From Pirellulales bacterium (GTDB lineage: Bacteria > Planctomycetota > Planctomycetia > Pirellulales > UBA1268): a stretch of 64,000 bases of DNA. Within the stretch, counting starts at the first letter, position 1. The number at the start of each line of letters is the position of its first letter. The stretch lies in assembly GCA_016776925.1 (NCBI GenBank), contig JADHSL010000006.1, positions 34,332 through 98,331 of the forward strand. Reading direction: 5' to 3'. Made by a program: the position numbers and the translations under genes. Shown one piece after another: positions 28,272-37,456 of the stretch. The notes under the pieces are model-generated. The model saw only the letters and a program-made list of their open reading frames with translations. It had not been told where the DNA came from and did no database searches.

Positions 28272-28460
28272 GTGTCGAAGTCCGTTCCGTTTGTCGGCGT
28301 GGTTGTTTCGGGGATCGTAGGTATCCTTTTTTTAGCGGATTTAGCGGTCGCTATCCCATTTAGTCGGGTGAGCTTGCTTGCCGACGTTGGGTTTATCGTA
28401 AGTAGTGGAATTCTGGCCTATTTGAGTTGGTCCACGATAATGAGCAGAAAAGAAGAATAG
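28272..28460 (+). CDS. Small two-helix membrane protein
   Basis: 62 residues from GTG 28272, with a strong GGAGGG site about 9 bases upstream (28257-28262). Two hydrophobic helices are clear, about 7-29 and 38-55, ending in a short charged tail (RKEE). No family was recognised. It is encoded alone between coaD (divergent) and an unidentified gene that converges on it. Confidence 0.65.
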   Translation: MSKSVPFVGVVVSGIVGILFLADLAVAIPFSRVSLLADVGFIVSSGILAYLSWSTIMSRKEE

Positions 28461-28484
28461 CCAGATCGCTTAGTAGCCGCTCTT

Positions 28485-29174
28485 TTAGGCTGCTTTGAGT
28501 ATTGAAGCAGGGACTTCTCTCGAATTACCTCTCGAAATAAATTCAGGGAATTGGTCAAGGCTTATTACGTTCACTGACTTCTTGGAAACGAGAGTGTGTA
28601 TTCGTCTCGTTGCTCTTACGATCTTTTTATGATCATAGGTGCCTGCTTGGGATGCAGTATCCCAAACCCGAAGGGCTCCAGGACGCTGTCGCTTACGTGT
28701 CATGCAGGACAAGAAATTCCCAATTCGTACTTGCTGTTTGGGGGTGTCTCGTGAAACCTCCCACAGTCCCCACTGAATGTTTCGGCAGGGCCACCCTATC
28801 GGGGTTGGTCGTCGGGGAGATGATGTTGTGCTGTATGACTGTGTAAGGATTACCGAGATACCTTCTTCGACAAGCAGATCGTGATGGTGGAGTGGCCCGG
28901 TCTTGGGTGCGACTATTGTTTTAAGGTTCGGGAAGCTGCATCGCGCTGAACGGAGTTTCGTACGAAATCGGTGTTTCGAATCAAGATCTTTGAAATCTAT
29001 CTCTAAACAAACATTTTCAATAGCACGAGGCATTTCTTCAAGTACGTTTAATGTGCCGTACCAAGACACCGAGAGGTCTCTAGCCGGAACCTCGAAGACG
29101 GTCTCTATCTGTTTCTTCTCGCTAGGTAAGGGCGCACAAATGATGTGTGTATCGAACAAACTGTAGTGCTGCAC
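28485..29174 (-). CDS. Unidentified 229-residue protein
   Basis: Start GTG at 29174, with GGAGG 6 bases upstream, which makes the reading frame credible. No signal peptide or membrane helix is seen. The pattern of predicted strands and helices, and a segment IVAPKTGPLHHHDLLVEEGI followed by WGLWEV, loosely recall polysaccharide-deacetylase-like barrels as found in planctomycetes, but the NodB catalytic motifs are not evident. Function unknown. It lies downstream of the cobA-hemD fusion on the same strand. Confidence 0.55.
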   Translation of the reverse strand: MQHYSLFDTHIICAPLPSEKKQIETVFEVPARDLSVSWYGTLNVLEEMPRAIENVCLEIDFKDLDSKHRFRTKLRSARCSFPNLKTIVAPKTGPLHHHDLLVEEGISVILTQSYSTTSSPRRPTPIGWPCRNIQWGLWEVSRDTPKQQVRIGNFLSCMTRKRQRPGALRVWDTASQAGTYDHKKIVRATRRIHTLVSKKSVNVISLDQFPEFISRGNSREVPASILKAA

Positions 29175-29328
29175 ACTAAACCTCCGTGGCGACTACGCTA
29201 CAGCGATCGCCATAACTCTCTGACAGTTCACAGGAAGAAACCTTAAATTTTCGTGTGCACAAGCACACCCTGCTTTGTCGGTATCGACGCAGGAACAAAA
29301 TCGCTTCAGCGATTCCCGTCTTTTCGGC

Positions 29329-30957
29329 TTATTCAGCCGGCACTTTTTCCCTTGTCGGAATTTCTTTACATCCCGAGTCCTTCGCGTGGTCATATTGCCA
29401 GCACTCTATTGCATCCAAAAGTGAACTCATTGTGGACTCAGTCGCTTCAACCGTCGCTGGGTAGCCGAGTTCAACGAGTTTCGAAGATGTAATCGGTGAA
29501 ATGCTGGCAATTTTCCATTTGAGGAGATGATCGCCAAAAATATTCGCTGCGTTTTCCGCAATAAACGAACTTGTCAGGAGAATCCAGGTAACGGGGAACT
29601 GTTGAATCATTCGAAGAGCCGTTTGTCGGTCAGAAGAAACGGGTTGACTTGCGTAGGCGGCTACCTGCCTGACTTCATGGCCAGCAGCTTCCAGTTCTTT
29701 GCGTAAAACGTCACGGCCTCGTTCGGCTTGAATAAGAAGAAATCGCTGTCCCTTCCCTTCCCGGTTTAGAGCATGAACGAAACCTTCCGAGAGAAACATG
29801 TCGGGAACCAGGTCGCATACGAAGGCCTGCTCTTCAAGTGCTTTTTTTGTTGCGGGCCCAATGGCAGCGAGTTTCGCACTTCCCAATGCACGTGGATCTA
29901 ATTTCCGTTGTCTCATTTGCCTACAGAAGTGATCAACACCATTGACGCTTGTAAAGACGATCCAGTCAAAAGACCATGCCTCATCAATAGCACTTTGTAA
30001 TTCTCTGGGGTCAGTGGCTGGTACGATGTCAACCAGGGGTAAGTGCATTGCCTCACCTCCTCTCTGCGTAATATCAGCAATTATTTGACCAGCCTGACCT
30101 GCTGGACGAGTGACTAGAAGTCTGCATCCTTGCAAGGGCGATGTACTGTTTTTTCGTAAGGGGCTGCTCATCGGCGTTTCGCCAATCATGGCAACTGCTG
30201 GAGATGGAATTTTCGCTATGTCGATGTCTGTAGCACATGATCCAAGAGTTGTTTGAATAATCCGCTGGTCCGGCCAACTGCAACGACTGACAAGCGTTAC
30301 TGGTGTGTCTGATGATCTTCCGGCTTTGAGCAGCGCGTCGGACCAGTGTTGAGCTTGCTCAACACCCATGTAGATTACGATTGTTCCTTCTCGAATTGAA
30401 AGATTTTCGTAATCAATAGTCTCCTTCTTTTCTTTGGCTTCATGGCCTGTCACAATAGTAAGACTGGATGAGATACTTCGCGATGTAAGCGGAGTCACTG
30501 CCGCCGCTGCCGCCGCGGTCGCCGATGTGATACCAGGAACAATCTCGAACGAAATAGAATGCTCGATAAGCGGTTCTATCTCTTCACGGAGCCGAGCGAA
30601 AATAGTAGGGTCACCTCCCTTCAGACGGACGACGGTGTGCCCCTCGGCGGCACATCCTGCGAGATATGTTCCAAGCGTAAATCCAGTATCGTTTCCCGAG
30701 GAAGATTCTAGGATTTCAGAAAGTAGTATTTTTTGTGCGTTGGGACGAATAATGTTGAGAACAGCAGGTGATACGAGTTGGTCATGGACGACAACGTCGG
30801 CCTGCTCGAGTGCTCGGATCGCGCGAACAGTCAAGAGATCTGGTTGGCCTGGGCCTGCGCCTACAAAGAGAACATGCCCACCGCGCAGGGCACAGTTGGC
30901 CTCTTTCACCAGAGGTGAGACGTTATTGTGGCCGGGCGGAGTGACGGGGCTTTTCAT
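29329..30957 (-). CDS. Fused uroporphyrinogen-III C-methyltransferase and uroporphyrinogen-III synthase
   Basis: 542 residues from ATG 30957; an ATG at 30987 and a TTG at 31002 are also possible, and none has a strong ribosome site. The N-terminal half is a SUMT/CobA methyltransferase: VGAGPGQPDLLTVRA, VVHDQLVSP, VRLKGGDPTIFAR and EIVPGITSATAAA. The C-terminal half, starting near GCRLLVTRPAGQAGQI, is HemD. HemD closes the tetrapyrrole ring, and SUMT methylates the product to precorrin-2 towards sirohaem or cobalamin. The fusion occurs in several phyla. The cobalamin link fits the presence of metH in the window. Confidence 0.9.
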   Translation of the reverse strand: MKSPVTPPGHNNVSPLVKEANCALRGGHVLFVGAGPGQPDLLTVRAIRALEQADVVVHDQLVSPAVLNIIRPNAQKILLSEILESSSGNDTGFTLGTYLAGCAAEGHTVVRLKGGDPTIFARLREEIEPLIEHSISFEIVPGITSATAAAAAAVTPLTSRSISSSLTIVTGHEAKEKKETIDYENLSIREGTIVIYMGVEQAQHWSDALLKAGRSSDTPVTLVSRCSWPDQRIIQTTLGSCATDIDIAKIPSPAVAMIGETPMSSPLRKNSTSPLQGCRLLVTRPAGQAGQIIADITQRGGEAMHLPLVDIVPATDPRELQSAIDEAWSFDWIVFTSVNGVDHFCRQMRQRKLDPRALGSAKLAAIGPATKKALEEQAFVCDLVPDMFLSEGFVHALNREGKGQRFLLIQAERGRDVLRKELEAAGHEVRQVAAYASQPVSSDRQTALRMIQQFPVTWILLTSSFIAENAANIFGDHLLKWKIASISPITSSKLVELGYPATVEATESTMSSLLDAIECWQYDHAKDSGCKEIPTREKVPAE

Positions 30958-31200
30958 CAGATACCTAAGATTTCCTTCGTTCAGCATAACGAAGCAACCC
31001 AATGGAGTGTACGGATTGAGTGAAATAGATGATTAGATAAGTTGTTCTCAGGTGTCTTTGGCGAGTATCACGAAGATGGAAATCCATCGCGGTTTCGTCC
31101 AAAAATGTGCAATCTTTTTTTTCTCGGGCAATGAGCCAGTTTTGTTAGGATTTTGGGGGGTAGGCGACTCAATCATATCTTTTGCTCAATTGTAGGAAGC

Positions 31201-32583
31201 ATGTCAGAACAACAGGAAGAAAAGAGAGCAGTTCGAACTCAAGGTAATACTGAGAGTATATCGCCACCATCACCTGCAGAGCGTAGTCGACTCACAAAAT
31301 GTTTCACCACAGGGTCAGACAACCTGAGGAAAGGAAATTTTGATTATGCAGTTGAGCTATTTGGCAGTTGCGTAGCGGGAGATCCGGCAAGTGCAATTTA
31401 CCTGCAGGGTTTCTTAGAGGCTTTGGCTAAGAAATTCAGCGGAAAGAAAAAGGGTGGTTTTGCTTCCCTGCTTTCTGCTGGAAGTCGAGGCAGTCTGAAA
31501 CGTCTGGTAGCAGGTGGAAAGACACGAGAGGCGATAAAGACTGGCCTCGATGTCCTTAAAAAAGATCCCTTTGATGTCGCGTGTATCCTGAGCTTGGCCG
31601 ATGCGTGTGGCGAGGCTAATTATTTAGATACGCAGGGATTGTTTTTGCGGAGAGCACTCGACGTTGCTCCGAAAGACATTTCAGTAAACAAACACTGCGC
31701 AAGTTATAAGGAACGATTAGGTGAGTATGATCAAGCAATATCCTGTTGGCAGCGACTCGCTGGGACAAAAAGTGTCCGAGAAGAGGCTGAGCGCGAAATT
31801 GCTCGATTGAGTGTTGAGAAAACTAGGCAAAAGCTAGAGAGTCGCGGAGCAAGTGCAAAAGAGTCCAGTGACGTGTCACCTCTGGAACAACTCCGGCAGA
31901 AACTGACCGCATCACCAGCTGATTTTGAAACTGCGTTTGAGCTAGCAGATTTGCTGGAACGAGAAGCCTCAGTCGAAGAAGCGGAAAAAGTGCTTGTTGA
32001 TGTCTTGGCTGCATCTGGCAATGACCTGAAAGTACGTGAACATCTTGAAGACAGACAGATTCGTTGGGCGAAACGTCGGGTTATGCTTGCAGAAAAGCAG
32101 TTGCAAACGACGGATAGCGAAGACAACAAAGAAACAGTTGTTCGACTAAGAACAGCGTTACTTAAGCAGGAAATTGATATTTTTGCAGCGCGTGTCGAAA
32201 GGTATCCAGATAACGTTAGCTGGAAGTATGAGCTTGCTATGCGACTGAAGACTACTGGTAGCCCTGCAGAAGCAATAAAATTTTTCCAGCAGGTGCAAAT
32301 TGACTCACGCCGCCGCGGGGCTGTGGCCCTTGAGCTAGGAGAATGTTTTCAGAAAATCAAGCAATACCCTTTGGCTATGCGAAATTATCAGACGGCGGTG
32401 GAAAGCCTTGGGGATCGAGAAGTAGAATTGAGGAAAAGAGCCCTGTACAGAGCAGGTGTTTTGGCCGCTGCCATGAAAGATAAAGATGCGGCCTTAAAGT
32501 TTCTATCGAATCTCGCTGAGGTTGATTTTGGGTATCGCGATGTGGCGGAACGGCTTAAAAAACTGAATGCTGAAGACGCCTAA
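31201..32583 (+). CDS. Tetratricopeptide-repeat protein
   Basis: 460 residues from ATG 31201, which follows AGGAAG; the frame is open 48 bases further upstream without a good site. No signal peptide. Most of the protein consists of TPR-like helix pairs (NLRKGNFDYAVELFGSCV, RLGEYDQAISCWQRLAG, KIKQYPLAMRNYQTAVE), with a coiled, charged linker (EEAEREIARLSVEKTRQKLE) in the middle. It is probably a cytoplasmic scaffold; the partner is unknown. It precedes rpsT by 151 bases. Confidence 0.7.
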   Translation: MSEQQEEKRAVRTQGNTESISPPSPAERSRLTKCFTTGSDNLRKGNFDYAVELFGSCVAGDPASAIYLQGFLEALAKKFSGKKKGGFASLLSAGSRGSLKRLVAGGKTREAIKTGLDVLKKDPFDVACILSLADACGEANYLDTQGLFLRRALDVAPKDISVNKHCASYKERLGEYDQAISCWQRLAGTKSVREEAEREIARLSVEKTRQKLESRGASAKESSDVSPLEQLRQKLTASPADFETAFELADLLEREASVEEAEKVLVDVLAASGNDLKVREHLEDRQIRWAKRRVMLAEKQLQTTDSEDNKETVVRLRTALLKQEIDIFAARVERYPDNVSWKYELAMRLKTTGSPAEAIKFFQQVQIDSRRRGAVALELGECFQKIKQYPLAMRNYQTAVESLGDREVELRKRALYRAGVLAAAMKDKDAALKFLSNLAEVDFGYRDVAERLKKLNAEDA

Positions 32584-32734
32584 GCCAGTTCGGTTTTGCT
32601 GTCCAGAGTTTCCGGAAACCCTACGATTGGCCTTGTTTTGTTGGGGTACTGGCGGAATTGTGTTTCGTCGGGTATTTTGAATACTTCGATATCCAAGAGC
32701 CTTTTTCACGCCTATAACGTTCAGGAATGACAGA

Positions 32735-33013
32735 ATGCCTCATTCGGCAAGTGCAAAAAAACGATTACGTCAGAATGTTCGAAGCCGTGACCGCAACAAG
32801 GCTATGAAATCGGAAATGAAAACATCGATTCGAAAAGTGCTTGATGCTCTATCTGCAAAAGACGTTACGGCTGCAAAGGATCTTTTTAAGTCAGTGGCTA
32901 AAAAAGCCGATCAGGCAGCAACAGCGAAAACAATTCATAGAAACAAGGCGGCTCGAATCAAATCGAGACTTTCAGCCCGAATCGTCAAAACCGCTCAGTC
33001 GGCGGCTAGCTAA
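32735..33013 (+). CDS. rpsT: 30S ribosomal protein S20
   Basis: 92 residues, very basic and helical, with the family beginning MPHSASAKKRLRQNVRSRDRNKA and a C-terminal RNKAARIKSRLSARI. It binds 16S rRNA in the body of the small subunit. It stands alone, as S20 usually does. Confidence 0.95.
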   Translation: MPHSASAKKRLRQNVRSRDRNKAMKSEMKTSIRKVLDALSAKDVTAAKDLFKSVAKKADQAATAKTIHRNKAARIKSRLSARIVKTAQSAAS

Positions 33014-33047
33014 GATTCTATTCCGAAGACCAGGTCAGCGTATTCTT

Positions 33048-33947
33048 TTAGGTCATTGCGTCCCATTGAATTGCTCGGCTATCAAAGATAGGCCCTTCGA
33101 CACAGGTTCTTCGGTAATCCCAGTCACCCTTTTCATCAAGGACTGGGGCAACGCAGCTGAAACAGATTCCAATACCACATGCCATTGGCGTTTCGAGTGA
33201 CACCTGGCAGTTGAGAGAGCGTTCTGCAGTCCAGTTTGCAACAGCGGCCATCATTCCTTCAGGCCCGCAGCACGCGATGGCAGCTCGCTTGAATACATGG
33301 TTTTTTTCCATGTCGTTGAGAAGGTCAATGACTGTGCCGTGATGGCCTTTTGACCCATCAAGTGTTGCGAAGTGGGTATTCATGCCACAGCTTTGAAAGT
33401 CTTCTGCATGCCCAAAAAGACCGGCGTGTCGTGCACCCCAACAGAATGTGACCTGACTTGAGGGCACCGTAGCTAAGAATTCACGGCCCAGCATGAGAAG
33501 CGCAGTCTGCCCGATTCCGCCGGCGATAAGAACAAGATGATTAGTCGGTGGAGTTCCAAACCCATTGCCAAGCGGACCCCAAAGAGAAACGCTGTCACCC
33601 GGCCGTAACGTGGTCAATGTTGTCGTAAATTTTCCAGCAACCGCGTAGACAAAGTCTACAAAATGAGGATTCCCGCTGGCGGTATCTGAGCCAAGAGGCG
33701 TCGGCTGCCAGTGTTCTGGTGCTTGATGTTGAGGGAATACATCGTATATCGCGAGCGGTCGGGCAAGAAGTGGATCATTTCGGCTGGTGAGACGAACCAT
33801 TGCGAATTGGCCTGGGCGAGTTGTTGTGGCCAGGTATGGGCAGTCAACACGGATCCGCCATGTTGCTTCAGCAATTTGTTCGTGGGCAATGATTTCAGCC
33901 TGTTGATAGGCCGGCTTGCACAAGTTACTCGGAGTTGACATTGGCAT
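33048..33947 (-). CDS. pyrK: Dihydroorotate dehydrogenase electron-transfer subunit
   Basis: 299 residues, a ferredoxin-reductase-like protein. It has the FAD-binding GQFAMVRLTSRNDPLLARPLAIYD, an NAD-binding strand LVLIAGGIGQTALLMLG, and a [2Fe-2S] site at Cys257, Cys262, Cys265 and Cys282 (ACGIGICFSC, then RRTC). PyrK passes electrons from dihydroorotate dehydrogenase B to NAD. The catalytic partner PyrD is not in the window. Confidence 0.9.
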   Translation of the reverse strand: MPMSTPSNLCKPAYQQAEIIAHEQIAEATWRIRVDCPYLATTTRPGQFAMVRLTSRNDPLLARPLAIYDVFPQHQAPEHWQPTPLGSDTASGNPHFVDFVYAVAGKFTTTLTTLRPGDSVSLWGPLGNGFGTPPTNHLVLIAGGIGQTALLMLGREFLATVPSSQVTFCWGARHAGLFGHAEDFQSCGMNTHFATLDGSKGHHGTVIDLLNDMEKNHVFKRAAIACCGPEGMMAAVANWTAERSLNCQVSLETPMACGIGICFSCVAPVLDEKGDWDYRRTCVEGPIFDSRAIQWDAMT

Positions 33948-34008
33948 AATGCGTTTGTAATTGATTTAAGAAATCTGGAGATTTCTTTCATTCTAACTCG
34001 CTGCTACT

Positions 34009-35115
34009 CTAGCGAGTGCGTTTTCTCCAGGAGGATGCCTTGCCAGGGCGTTTTGGCCGTCGTTTACCGCTTTGGTCATTCGATCGACGACCGGCCTCAC
34101 TATTATAACTTTCACGTTGAGTTCTTGATCTGCCACCATATGTCCTTTTGGGTGCATTGGTGCGTGGTGTTCGTCTTTGAAAATCGCCAACTGCGACAGT
34201 TGCAGATTTCCGCAATCGCTCGATTTCCTCCCACGTCAATTTACGCCAATGCCCCGGCAGAAGATTTCCAAGAGTCAGATCACCAACTGCTATGCGTTTG
34301 AGTTGCTGCACTTTATGACCGAGAGATGCAAGCATTCTCCGTATTTCTCGATTGCGCCCCTCGTCTAGAACCATCTCCAATACGGTGCTTTGCTTGTGTT
34401 GTGAACGGACAGTAACCTTCTTTGCCTGCACAGTCGCTTCGGCAAGACTAATCCCCTGCCTCAGTGATTCAATTGTTTCGGCTGTTGGAATACCTGCGAT
34501 TTGAACTAGGTATTTCTTTTCAACTCCATATCGTGGGTGAGTAAGTAGATTGCCAAGTTCGCCATCATTCGTCACAAGAATAAGGCCCTCGCTGGCACGA
34601 TCGAGACGACCAATAGGAAACAGTCGTTGATCTGCTGGTACAAGGTCAATTACCCGAGGGCGGCCTGAAGGATCGTAATTAGTCGTTACGACACCAACAG
34701 GTTTATTGAGAAGATAGACGGTACGTCGTGGGTTAGGTAGTCGTTCTCCATCAACACGAATCTGCTGTCGGACCGGATCAACCTTGCTTCCTAAGGTTGT
34801 AATAATCTCGTGATCAACTTCCACTCGGCCGGATGTAATGAGTTCTTCACATGAGCGACGGCTGCCAAGACCCGCTGCAGCAAGAACTTTTTGAAGTCGT
34901 TCGAGACCGTCGTCATCCATTCCGAAACGCGGATTTTTTGCGTATCGGGGCCGGCCCGGTTCTGGGCGTGTCGGTGCTTTTCGGGCCAGAGGGCTTCGTG
35001 ACGTCTGCCTAGCGGCTTTTGATTGGTTTCGCGGTGATGAGGGCACAGGAGGGGTTTCCAGAGGAAATAGTCGTTCCTCAAGGATACAGCATTGTGCTAC
35101 CGAACGGGCGCCCAC
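34009..35115 (-). CDS. Ribosomal large-subunit pseudouridine synthase, RluB/RsuA type
   Basis: 368 residues. After a basic, disordered N-terminal tail of about 65 residues comes an S4 RNA-binding domain (ERLQKVLAAAGLGSRRSCEELI), then the RsuA-type catalytic domain with YLLNKPVGVVTT and the catalytic Asp in FPIGRLDRASEGLI. The C-terminal 70 residues are strongly basic, likely an rRNA-binding tail. The GTG start at 35115 overlaps the end of the upstream lipoprotein gene by 19 bases; a later start just before the S4 domain cannot be ruled out. The target position in rRNA cannot be told from sequence. Confidence 0.87.
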   Translation of the reverse strand: MGARSVAQCCILEERLFPLETPPVPSSPRNQSKAARQTSRSPLARKAPTRPEPGRPRYAKNPRFGMDDDGLERLQKVLAAAGLGSRRSCEELITSGRVEVDHEIITTLGSKVDPVRQQIRVDGERLPNPRRTVYLLNKPVGVVTTNYDPSGRPRVIDLVPADQRLFPIGRLDRASEGLILVTNDGELGNLLTHPRYGVEKKYLVQIAGIPTAETIESLRQGISLAEATVQAKKVTVRSQHKQSTVLEMVLDEGRNREIRRMLASLGHKVQQLKRIAVGDLTLGNLLPGHWRKLTWEEIERLRKSATVAVGDFQRRTPRTNAPKRTYGGRSRTQRESYNSEAGRRSNDQSGKRRPKRPGKASSWRKRTR

Positions 35116-35354
35116 CAGCGAGATCGTGTAACTTCTGGCACCGGATCCGCAAAATCACGTGGCCGAGTTCCGTCCATCAGCGGTAACCTCAACACAGATG
35201 GTGCAATATCGTCTTGCAAATAAGGGTCGAAACGGACGGCTCGTCGCCGCTGATTGACTGCTGGACCAGGTTGGACCCAGTCGGGCCGTCCGAGTGAGGC
35301 GCAGCCTGTGCATGCAAAACAGCAAATGACTATCGCTGTTCGAGTAACGTGCAT
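35097..35354 (-). CDS. Small lipoprotein-like protein
   Basis: 85 residues. It has a short hydrophobic start (AIVICCFACTGCAS) with a lipobox-like ending at Cys18, followed by a polar body rich in Arg and Pro. GGAG lies 9 bases before the ATG. No family is recognised. It is probably co-transcribed with, and slightly overlaps, the pseudouridine synthase gene. Confidence 0.6.
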   Translation of the reverse strand: MHVTRTAIVICCFACTGCASLGRPDWVQPGPAVNQRRRAVRFDPYLQDDIAPSVLRLPLMDGTRPRDFADPVPEVTRSRWWAPVR

Positions 35355-35455
35355 GTATGCTCACTCCAAAAATCGGATACAACGCGGGCTAAGTCGTGAG
35401 TCTAGGGAGGCCCCCTGCTTTTCCCAAGATCGAAAACTAGACGTTTTCTACATAC

Positions 35456-36457
35456 TTAGGTGTTTTTTTCTGTCATTTCCCGTCGTGGCGACGGAACAGT
35501 GACTCTAAGAAGATGAGGGTTGTTCAGATCATCTGGTTGGCATGAGAGGCTCTGCGGTTGAAGTTCTGCAGGAAAGAGAACGCAGTCACCTTTTTGAAGT
35601 GTCGGCAGATTCCAGTCAGATGGAAGGCGTACTTCACCTGATAATACAGCAATAATCTCACAACAATTTCCCGCTGTCGACCACGCTAAAGTCGGAAGCA
35701 CCTCATCGAAAAAGAAATACGGGCATTCAACGAGTCTTCGGACAGCCGGGTCGGTTGTAGATTTCTTCGGAGACAGCTTAACTGGCCCCAGAAAACGAGT
35801 TGCCTCAATTCCTTCGTCGAGGTGAAGAGCTCTTGGTGTGTTGTTGTTATCAACACGGTTCCAATCGAATAGACGGAAGGTAATATCACTCGACTGTTGA
35901 ATCTCGGCAATGACGAGGCCAGCTCCTATCGCATGAACAGTACCGGCAGGGATGAATATGCAGTCTCCCACTTTCGGTTCGATGACGTGGAGAACTTCTT
36001 CACACGTCCCTGCCGTGATTGCCTGCCGTAGCGTAGGCTCATCAATGCCAGCCCGCAGGCCAGCGTAAATTTTGCTCCCTGGTTCTGCTTCGACAACATA
36101 CCAGGCTTCGGTCTTGCCTCGGTCGGGTGGTGTTCTCTGTGACGCTGCTTGATCGTCTGGGTGAACTTGCACGGAAAGCACTTTATGTGCGTCGAGAAAT
36201 TTAAATAAAAGTGGGAACGTGCTTGGTGTGGAAATACCTGTCAGAGCTTGTGGGTCCTCCCGCATTAACTCGCCGAGGCTTTTTCCGGTGAGCGGACCGT
36301 AGCGAACAATGCTCTGGTCACTTCCGTGATCGACAATCTCCCATGATTCAGCGTAGGGCCCAGGCTGTTCTAATTTACGTCCAAGCAAGCTCTGGAAACG
36401 GCGGCCACCCCAGAGATACTGGCGGTAGAGTGGTTTGAAAATAAGTGGGGTGAACAT
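35456..36457 (-). CDS. manA: Mannose-6-phosphate isomerase, class I
   Basis: 333 residues from ATG 36457, chosen because GGAAG lies 6 bases upstream. The cupin metal site is visible: SVQVHPDD (Gln and His), GKTEAWYV (Glu) and IPAGTVHAIGAGLVIAEIQ (His). It begins with the family's PLYRQYLWGGRRF. It interconverts mannose 6-phosphate and fructose 6-phosphate, supplying GDP-mannose synthesis or mannose use. The length fits the shorter bacterial (Bacillus-like) form. Confidence 0.92.
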   Translation of the reverse strand: MFTPLIFKPLYRQYLWGGRRFQSLLGRKLEQPGPYAESWEIVDHGSDQSIVRYGPLTGKSLGELMREDPQALTGISTPSTFPLLFKFLDAHKVLSVQVHPDDQAASQRTPPDRGKTEAWYVVEAEPGSKIYAGLRAGIDEPTLRQAITAGTCEEVLHVIEPKVGDCIFIPAGTVHAIGAGLVIAEIQQSSDITFRLFDWNRVDNNNTPRALHLDEGIEATRFLGPVKLSPKKSTTDPAVRRLVECPYFFFDEVLPTLAWSTAGNCCEIIAVLSGEVRLPSDWNLPTLQKGDCVLFPAELQPQSLSCQPDDLNNPHLLRVTVPSPRREMTEKNT

Positions 36458-36527
36458 GAATGCTTCCAAAGAGACAGGGGTTGTATGAGCGGCAGAGGCG
36501 ACTCTTGGGTTGCTCGAAAGCAGCCGT

Positions 36528-36698
36528 TCAGGGTTGACCGTACCCCTCTAGAATACGGCCGATGCCAAAAAGACACACTGAGACAACCAGTACCATCAGC
36601 ATGTGTCCAAGAGAAATCGTGTGGTTGAGCTCAAGAATAATTGCAAATGCCGGAAGGATTAATCCAAGACGTTGACTCGTTTTTCCGAAAAGTCGCAT
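36528..36698 (-). CDS. Small two-helix membrane protein, 56 residues
   Basis: An open frame too short for most gene callers. It begins MRLFGKTSQRLGLILPAF and ends GRILEGYGQP before TGA. Two hydrophobic helices are predicted at about 11-24 and 33-50, separated by a short polar turn. The upstream region has no clear ribosome site, which lowers certainty, but the composition is that of a real membrane protein, and similar short proteins occur in planctomycetes as far as I recall. It lies 70 bases before the manA start on the same strand and may share its transcript. Confidence 0.5.
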   Translation of the reverse strand: MRLFGKTSQRLGLILPAFAIILELNHTISLGHMLMVLVVSVCLFGIGRILEGYGQP

Positions 36699-36875
36699 TT
36701 CTAAAGTATTTTTTTGAGATTGAATAGGTTTGATAGGGATGTGTGTATGTGCCCTAGATGACGGTCTGATGCTGAAAGGTCCGTTAGTTTACAGCGTGGG
36801 GTTGTGTCATTGCTTTGTCTGGCAATACTGCAAGCACCATATCGAATTCTCACAGTTTAGCTCAAGGAGTCTCTT

Positions 36876-37406
36876 ATGACGAACCATCGCTCTGGCGCAG
36901 TTACTTTCAAAGGCAATCCGTTAACACTTGTTGGCGATGAATTATCACCTGGAGCGAAGTCCCCGGATTTTGATCTTTGTTGTTATGGGGCGGATGGTAT
37001 GCAGCACGTTAAACGAGATGATTTCTTGGGAAAGCCTCTTATCGTGAGCGTTGTTCCCTCCCTTGATACACCAGTCTGTCAGGTTCAAACAAAAACCTTC
37101 AATTCACGTGTGGCATCTTTGGGTGACAAGGTTTCTGCATTGACGGTGAGTCTTGACTTGCCATTCGCAATGAATCGTTTCTGTGGTGCCGAATCGATCG
37201 AATCTATGAAAAATGGAAGCGACTACATGGATCGTAGTTTTGGGAAAGACTGGGGTGTACTTATCGACGAATTAAAAATTCTGGCGAGAGCAGTTTTTGT
37301 TCTCGATAGCGAAGGCGTTGTCCAGTACGTCCAAGTTGTTCCGGAGGTTACAGAAGAACCTGATTATGATTCAGCAATAGCAGCTGTGGATAAACTGCTG
37401 GCTTAG
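36876..37406 (+). CDS. tpx: Thiol peroxidase
   Basis: 176 residues of the Tpx class of peroxiredoxins. The peroxidatic Cys68 is in PSLDTPVCQVQT, and the resolving Cys103 is in MNRFCGAE, 35 residues later as in the atypical two-Cys enzymes. The start begins VTFKGNPLTLVG, typical of the family. It reduces peroxides with thioredoxin in the cytoplasm. AAGGAG precedes the ATG. Confidence 0.95.
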   Translation: MTNHRSGAVTFKGNPLTLVGDELSPGAKSPDFDLCCYGADGMQHVKRDDFLGKPLIVSVVPSLDTPVCQVQTKTFNSRVASLGDKVSALTVSLDLPFAMNRFCGAESIESMKNGSDYMDRSFGKDWGVLIDELKILARAVFVLDSEGVVQYVQVVPEVTEEPDYDSAIAAVDKLLA

Positions 37407-37456
37407 GTTTTAGTTTGCGGTGTGTCGTCGATGCGTCGCAGGCTCGGGGGAGTTTC

